Of a stretch of 27,311 nt of DNA, positions 23,525 through 27,311 are shown piece after piece. The position numbers and the translations under genes are program-made. Source of the DNA: Streptomyces sp. WM4235 (lineage in GTDB: Bacteria; Actinomycetota; Actinomycetes; Streptomycetales; Streptomycetaceae); NCBI RefSeq assembly GCF_001279725.1, contig NZ_LGDE01000450.1, positions 1 to 27,311 on the forward strand. The letters are read 5' to 3'. Numbering within the stretch: the stretch's first letter is position 1; each line of letters starts with the position of its first letter. The notes under the pieces are model-generated. The model was not told where the DNA came from, did not search any database, and was given only the letters and a program-made list of their open reading frames with translations.

Positions 23525-23815
23525 GTGATTAATCTGGCGGTGCGTGGTGATCTCGGGGACGTCGTGGCTCGCGCCGAGGCCGGGGTGGAGTGGACAAACG
23601 CCTTTGCGGGCCTGGCTCCCTCGGAATTCCCGATGCTTTTCGCTCTGACGCCGTATGGGGACGCGGTGTTCAACCAGCGGCAGATGCCGCTGCTGCTGGC
23701 GGAACTCGACCGGCTTCCCGCCGCCTGTGATGGTGAATGGGTCGCTCAGGCCCGCGAGTTGTGCCAGGTCGTCGAGCGCGGGCTGCACCTGTATCTGTGG
23801 TTCATCGGCGACTGA
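23525..23815 (+). CDS. 96-aa hypothetical passenger gene between istB and istA
   Basis: GTG 23525 opens a compact 96-aa acidic protein: INLAVRGDLGDVVARAEAG, WTNAFAGLAPSEFPMLFAL, TPYGDAVFNQRQMPLLLAEL, GEWVAQARELCQVVERGL and the end HLYLWFIGD. The residue choice looks genuinely coding, and the protein resembles small hypothetical proteins of streptomycetes that I cannot name. It is divergent from istB (50 bp apart) and converges on istA (38 bp apart). Sharing an intergenic region with istB could couple their promoters. It may be cargo of the IS or an older gene split off when the IS assembled. No catalytic motif is visible. Confidence 0.7.
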   Translation: MINLAVRGDLGDVVARAEAGVEWTNAFAGLAPSEFPMLFALTPYGDAVFNQRQMPLLLAELDRLPAACDGEWVAQARELCQVVERGLHLYLWFIGD

Positions 23816-23853
23816 CCCCGATCGGCTGGGCTTCAACTGTCCTGGGCCGTGGC

Positions 23854-25353
23854 CTACTGGCCCAGGGCCTGCCAGCCGATGGTTCCGTTCTGGACGGAGT
23901 GGGCCTCGTCCGCGCGGACGACCTCGCCGACGGGCTTGCTGTCCGCGATGTGTCCCAGGATCGAGAGCAGGTCCTCGTCGGCGAAGCGCCCGGCGGTGGC
24001 CGCAAGCCCGAGGGCCTGGTCGACTTTGTCGTTGCCCAGGACGGTGGCCAGCTCGACCGCGCGGGCCATCTTGGCGCGGATGCGGGTGGCGCCGGCGGGT
24101 CCGGCTTCCTTGAGCCAGCGCCCGGCTCCAGAGCCGATGCCCACGAACGCGATCTCGGCTTCCGAGCGGGGCTGCAGCCTGGGCTGGTGGATACTGCGGC
24201 CGTCGGGATGGTCAGGATAGTGCGCGTCGATGATCTGCGGAAGGCCCGGGGTGGAGAGCTGGTGGCGCCAGATCTCCGAGAGATCACCGGAGTGGGTGCG
24301 GGCAGTAATGGACAGTTCCCCACCGACGACCCGGCACCACACCTTGGCACCCGTATAGCCCGGCGGGGTCGAGTAGCGCACTGAGTTGAAGCTGATGGTG
24401 CGGTCCGAGCCGACCAGCCTCTCCTCGCCCAGCGCGAGCGCGAGCGGCTCGATGGGCAGGACATGCAGCGTGGTGCGCTCCACGTCCAGACGGCTCGCGG
24501 GTATCTGCCCGGTCGCCCGGTGACGGCGCGAGTTCACCGCATCGCACCAGGTCAGGCAGGCATCGGCGAGCTCGGCGAAGGTATCGTAGGCGGCAAGCAG
24601 GTTCGCATCTGTGGGCACCAGGTCGGCCTTCGCGATCCGGACCGTGGCCTCCGCGCCGCCTTTGGACTCGGGGTCGTAGGGGACGCAGCTGACTACTTGG
24701 CAGCCGTAGTGCCGGCCTGCGGCGACCATCTGCGGATGACGTACCGGGATCCCGGCGATGTGCTCGACAGTGACCGTCTTCGCGTTGTCGGTCAGTACAT
24801 ACGTCGGTGCCCCGCCGATCCGCCTGAGCGTGGTGTCCAGGCAGGCCACCAGCGTGCCCAACGTGCAGTCCCAGACCGGGATCACCACCCGGAACCGCGA
24901 CCAGGACAGCCACGCGCAGAACAGCCAGGTCCGACGCCCCGCGATGCGCGGGCCCTCGCCCCAGTCGAACTGGAGCCAGCGGCCCGGCTCGGGAATCCAC
25001 GGCCGGTACGTTCGTCGCTTGCCCGCCTTCCACGCGGCCTTTGCCGTGTTCACCGCCCGTCTCGTCGAGCGTTCGCTGCCCCGGTAGCCCATCTTCACGA
25101 GCTTCTCGTGGACCACATCGGCACGGATCGTCGCCTTCGACTGCTCGACCCACTCCTCGACCTTCTCCAGGAACGCGTCGATCATCTTCGGCCGCGGCTC
25201 TCGCTCATAGGGATTGCGCCCGCCGTTGCGGGCCTCGACATACCTCTTGACCGTCTTCGGGTCGTGCCCCGTCAAGGTCGCCGCGGACCAGACCGTCCCG
25301 GTCAGGTCGTACGCCTCAAGGATTTCCATAATCTCCGTGTCAGACTTCGTCAC
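23854..25353 (-). CDS. istA: IS21 transposase IstA
   Basis: The 499-aa protein has an N-terminal helix-turn-helix (MEILEAYDLTGTVWSAATL, HDPKTVKRYVEARN). Its DDE catalytic core has D in RWLQFDWGEGP, D in PTYVLTDNAKTV, and E in SKGGAEATVRIAKADLVP. A beta-barrel-like C-terminal region follows (VWCRVVGGELSITAR) with a final helical tail (KMARAVELATVLGNDKVDQA). These are the parts used by IS21 transposases to bind the multiple terminal repeats and cut and join DNA. I start at GTG 25353 behind GGAGAGG. A longer frame to 25386 has no support. The gene is intact, although its partner istB is frameshifted. Confidence 0.93.
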   Translation of the reverse strand: MTKSDTEIMEILEAYDLTGTVWSAATLTGHDPKTVKRYVEARNGGRNPYEREPRPKMIDAFLEKVEEWVEQSKATIRADVVHEKLVKMGYRGSERSTRRAVNTAKAAWKAGKRRTYRPWIPEPGRWLQFDWGEGPRIAGRRTWLFCAWLSWSRFRVVIPVWDCTLGTLVACLDTTLRRIGGAPTYVLTDNAKTVTVEHIAGIPVRHPQMVAAGRHYGCQVVSCVPYDPESKGGAEATVRIAKADLVPTDANLLAAYDTFAELADACLTWCDAVNSRRHRATGQIPASRLDVERTTLHVLPIEPLALALGEERLVGSDRTISFNSVRYSTPPGYTGAKVWCRVVGGELSITARTHSGDLSEIWRHQLSTPGLPQIIDAHYPDHPDGRSIHQPRLQPRSEAEIAFVGIGSGAGRWLKEAGPAGATRIRAKMARAVELATVLGNDKVDQALGLAATAGRFADEDLLSILGHIADSKPVGEVVRADEAHSVQNGTIGWQALGQ

Positions 25354-25536
25354 AGGACCTCTCCGGCCGGTAGCTGATGCGTGCAAACACCAGCAAACGG
25401 GCGGAGGGGTCTCCTCCAGGCAAGGAAGCGATCAGGAACACCACAGGTCAGACGGCCATCCACCTGGAATTCCGGTGGCCATCAGCCGGGACTCGGCTGG
25501 CCGTACACCTGGACTTTGCCACGGCCGCCGTCAACA

Positions 25537-26163
25537 TGGATTCTTCGTCGCTTTGCGACAGGGGTGTACACCAGGTCGCGGCGCGTTGAGGGCTGGGATC
25601 TTTCGCCAAGGCGTGTCGTTCTTCTGCTGAAAGCCGGTGTCGTTTCCCGCTGAAGGTTGGCTGTCGCGTGGTTGAACCGTGCCGCAGGACCTGGGCCTCG
25701 GCGACCGCGCCAAGGCGCTCGAGTAGCTCAGTGCGAACCGGCTCGCGCACGCCGCGATCGTCGGCGGCGTCCAGGACGTCCTGCCCGAGTCGGAGGGGGG
25801 TCGCCTGGTTGGACCCGCCAGTGGCCCCTGCTCGCGGCCCGCATGGACCGGAACCGCGGCGCGGGTGGCACCGCACTTCTCGGCGCGCACCTGGCCCGCG
25901 TGGGGGTGGACACCTCCTTCCAAGGACGGCCCCTCCTCCACCACGGTCGGGCGTCTCGTGGACGCGGCCCTGCACTCCCTGACGTCACCGCCCTCCGCCC
26001 CGGCCACGCCCGTGTCCCGGTTCCGCGTCTCCCCGACGGCTGCCCGCTCCCGCTCGACCACCACGCTCGCCGCCGCGGCCCCCGGACAGCCGGCCCCGAC
26101 GGACGCCGCAGTCCCCGCCCACCGGAAGCAGACCGCACCGGCCAGGGGCGCGGGGCGTACGCG
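25537..26163. other. stretch without a supportable intact gene
   Basis: Several overlapping frames are open on both strands, as expected at this GC content, but none has convincing residue composition throughout. On the minus strand, near 25690-25810, TPLRLGQDVLDAADDRGV and REPVRTELLERLGAVAEAQV look protein-like and may be a short remnant. On the plus strand, near 25950-26165, an Ala/Pro/Ser-rich run ending GAGRTR stops at TGA 26165-26167 and overlaps the next start. I cannot name either. Confidence 0.35.
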
Positions 26164-26506
26164 GTGACGGCGAAGGCACCCACGCCCGGACGGCGGGTCC
26201 GGGCGTGGACGGGCGGCCTGGTGGGCGCTGTCGGGCCGGGACCGGATCGCCGTCGAGGGCCTGCTGCTGACCGGCCAGCTGTTCGCGGCTGCGTTGCGGG
26301 CGGGCCACGTCGGTCTGGTGCAGGCGGACTTCGTCCTGTCGGTCCTGGCCGGCACGGCGGGCGTGGCCACCTTGTACCGGGGCGCCGTGTACCGGCCTCA
26401 GCCAGCCCCGCTTCCGGCCGGGCCGCTGGTGGCGCCCTCGGGGTTCGATCGGATCGTCCTCTACAGGGTCGCCGAACTCCCCGGCCGGGAGTACCCGCGC
26501 CCGTGA
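26164..26506 (+). pseudogene. small membrane protein remnant (AICE type), frameshifted
   Basis: GTG 26164 overlaps the preceding TGA (GTGA) and reads VTAKAPTPGRRVRAW. After one phase change near 26210 the sequence continues WWALSGRDRIAVEGLLLTGQ, LFAAALRAGHVGLVQADFVL, VLAGTAGVATLYRGAVYRP, and ends VAELPGREYPRP at TGA 26504-26506. Two hydrophobic helices are likely. It looks like a short two-pass membrane protein from an integrative element, with one base gained or lost. The function is unknown. Confidence 0.45.
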
Positions 26507-26609
26507 AGCCAGGCCGAGGCCCCGCGCTGCTCACGGCCTTGGGTTTCCTGGGGCCGGGGTGGGGCAGGGATGGCGGCGTTGATCATCCTCGGAGAGATCG
26601 GGTGGAAGC

Positions 26610-26819
26610 GTGAGTAGTCGGCAGAGCGGCACGGTGAAGTGGTTCGACGACGAGAAGGGGTACGGGTTCATCACGCCTCAGGCGGGTGATGACCTCTTCG
26701 TAGACTTCAAGGCCATTCAGGCCGACGGCCTCAAGACCCTCAAGGAAGGGCAGGCCGTCAGTTTCGTCGTCACCCGGGGACAGAAGGGCATGCAGGCCCA
26801 GGAGGTCCAAATCGCATAA
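26610..26819 (+). CDS. CspA-family cold-shock protein
   Basis: The 69-aa protein is a single cold-shock (OB-fold) domain that binds single-stranded RNA or DNA and melts RNA structure. It has [15 protein letters not shown] with the RNP1 motif KGYGFI, then [18 protein letters not shown] in the place of RNP2, and ends [20 protein letters not shown]2 is usually VFVHF. Here the His is Asp (FVDF), which would remove one nucleic-acid-stacking residue. GTG 26610 is preceded by ggtggaag. It stands alone with a hairpin after it and appears intact. Confidence 0.93.
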   Translation: MSSRQSGTVKWFDDEKGYGFITPQAGDDLFVDFKAIQADGLKTLKEGQAVSFVVTRGQKGMQAQEVQIA

Positions 26820-26844
26820 CGCTGAACACCCCAACCAAGGGCTG

Positions 26845-26873
26845 CTCGCCCACTCCACCCCCAGCTGGGCGAG
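26845..26873 (+). terminator. hairpin downstream of the cold-shock gene
   Basis: ctcgccca (26845-26852) pairs with tgggcgag (26866-26873) around a 13-nt loop, starting about 25 bases after the stop codon. Confidence 0.5.
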
Positions 26874-26960
26874 TGCGGCGAGCTGCGCGAAGGTGAGGCG
26901 GCCGCGGCACCTGCTGGCGGCTACGGGCCGCAGTCTTCCTTTCGGCCCGTATACGTCCGA

Positions 26961-27212
26961 TCAGGCCGTGATCTCCACGATGTCTACGCTCACCCGGATG
27001 TGGGTGTCGCTCTTATCGACGTCTCCCCTGATCTTCAGCTTGGTCTTCTCGTTGAACTCGGTGGGCGGAAGGTCTTCTCTTGAGATTTCAACGGTGATGG
27101 TGCCCGTTACGTCCTGGAATTTGTATTGGCCGGGGCCGACTTCCTGGATGACGTAGCCTGTGAGGGTCACTGGCGTGCCGTCAGTCGCCTTCGTTTTAGC
27201 ATCGGCGACGGT
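26961..27212 (-). pseudogene. BOF-domain (YgiW/YdeI-like) protein, N-terminus cut by an IS3-type end
   Basis: The BOF domain is an OB-fold found in periplasmic stress proteins. The minus strand reads TVADAKTKATDGTPVTLTGY, then VIQEVGPGQYKFQDVTGTIT, VEISREDLPPTEFNEK, KLKIRGDVDKSDTHIRVSVD and ends IVEITA. This covers the whole usual domain. The expected signal peptide and start are absent. Instead, at about 27212-27213, the sequence becomes tgaggttcccccgagatgcg, which I read as the terminal inverted repeat of the adjoining IS3-type element. GTG 27170 could start a shortened 69-residue form inside the domain. The interruption is inferred from the missing N-terminus, because the second end of the IS is outside the window. 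Confidence 0.7.
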
Positions 27213-27311
27213 TGAGGTTCCCCCGAGATGCGGGAAGTGGTGACAGGCTGTCAGATGGGTCGTATGAGAGGAACCCAGACGATGTCTGCCCCGAGGAAGT
27301 ACCCGCTGGAG
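27213..27311 (+). mobile_element. left end of an IS3-family element (continues outside window)
   Basis: From tgaggttcccccgagatgcg at 27213 there are about 70 non-coding bases and then an IS3-type OrfA start. A terminal TG and this spacing fit IS3 elements. The right end is not available to confirm the repeat. Confidence 0.5.
27282..27311 (+). CDS. IS3-family transposase OrfA, first 10 codons only
   Basis: ATG 27282 reads MSAPRKYPLE, the characteristic opening of IS3-group OrfA proteins in actinomycetes, which continue with a helix-turn-helix. GAGAGGAAC lies about 10 bases upstream. An in-frame ATG at 27264 is a less likely start. The remainder lies outside the window. Confidence 0.65.
   Translation, partial: MSAPRKYPLE

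Larger units (their letters stand above)
22607..25536 (-). mobile_element. IS21-family insertion sequence with passenger gene
   Basis: The element contains istA and istB in the usual order on the minus strand. The ends are matching but imperfect terminal repeats: tgtcaacggcc...cccaggtgggtggcc from 22607, and on the other side TGTTGACGG...GTCCAGGTGTACGGCC read inward from 25536. Several internal copies of an (A/T)GG(T/C)GGxxGGCC-like motif near both ends match the multiple transposase-binding repeats known for IS21. A short direct target duplication is not apparent. A 291-bp gene in the opposite orientation lies between istA and istB, which is unusual. Confidence 0.75.

Noticed and set aside
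25657..26613. A 318-codon plus-strand open frame
   Set aside because: Arg/Gly/Pro-rich composition throughout except for a short start at 26164. The protein-like residues near its end are in another phase.

Overview
The window is very GC-rich, with strong codon bias toward G/C in third positions. It carries protein families typical of Streptomyces or a close actinomycete: actinomycete integrative-element (AICE-like) cargo genes, DUF3710, a YidB-like protein, and several IS families common in streptomycetes. It looks like an accessory island, plausibly a subtelomeric or integrative region, built from mobile elements and gene remnants. I see no tRNA, rRNA or CRISPR array.

Layout. 1-3280: tail end of a type I-E CRISPR-Cas locus on the minus strand (5'-truncated cas5e, intact cas6e, cas3 running off the left edge with one apparent frameshift). 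3362-5324: a small-protein remnant, then two translationally coupled minus-strand genes (an unknown 157-aa protein and a HEAT-repeat protein). 5424-8949: a plus-strand AICE-like cargo operon (PycTM/DUF5706 membrane effector, a 35-aa ORF, a frameshifted Cys/His-rich protein, a P-loop polynucleotide-kinase-like protein and two small proteins) closed by a 13-bp hairpin. 9050-10627: an IS110-family recombinase with a long structured 5' non-coding end. 10760-12177: a chimeric GGDEF-like remnant and a DUF3710 protein. 12329-16305: a nested set of inverted repeats enclosing a YidB-like gene, an unknown immunity-like gene, a decayed ISL3 transposase and a cyclophilin. 16658-17137: a secreted three-repeat beta-trefoil-like protein broken by TGA in place of a repeat Cys. 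17284-18407: more AICE-type hypothetical genes and remnants. 18643-19419: a protein that reads as two fused histone folds. 19706-19936: a colicin-E-immunity-like protein. 19946-22160: an IS5 relic and a group II intron with reverse transcriptase and a recognisable domain V. 22607-25536: an IS21 element with a divergently oriented passenger gene between istB and istA. 26164-27311: a membrane-protein relic, a cold-shock protein, a BOF-domain gene cut by an IS3-type end, and the first codons of the IS3 OrfA.

Taken together, the genes do not form one pathway. They fall into defence or conflict functions (Cas remnants, PycTM, immunity-like proteins), mobile-element enzymes (IS110, ISL3, IS5, IS21, IS3, group II intron) and a few stand-alone genes (cyclophilin, cold-shock protein, DUF3710). 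Many single-base frameshifts occur, mostly in mobile or partial genes. They are either real decay or assembly indels.

The observation I would follow first is the putative double-histone-fold protein at 18643-19419. After it come the nested inverted-repeat structure at 12329-16305, the structured IS110 end, and the PycTM cargo operon.
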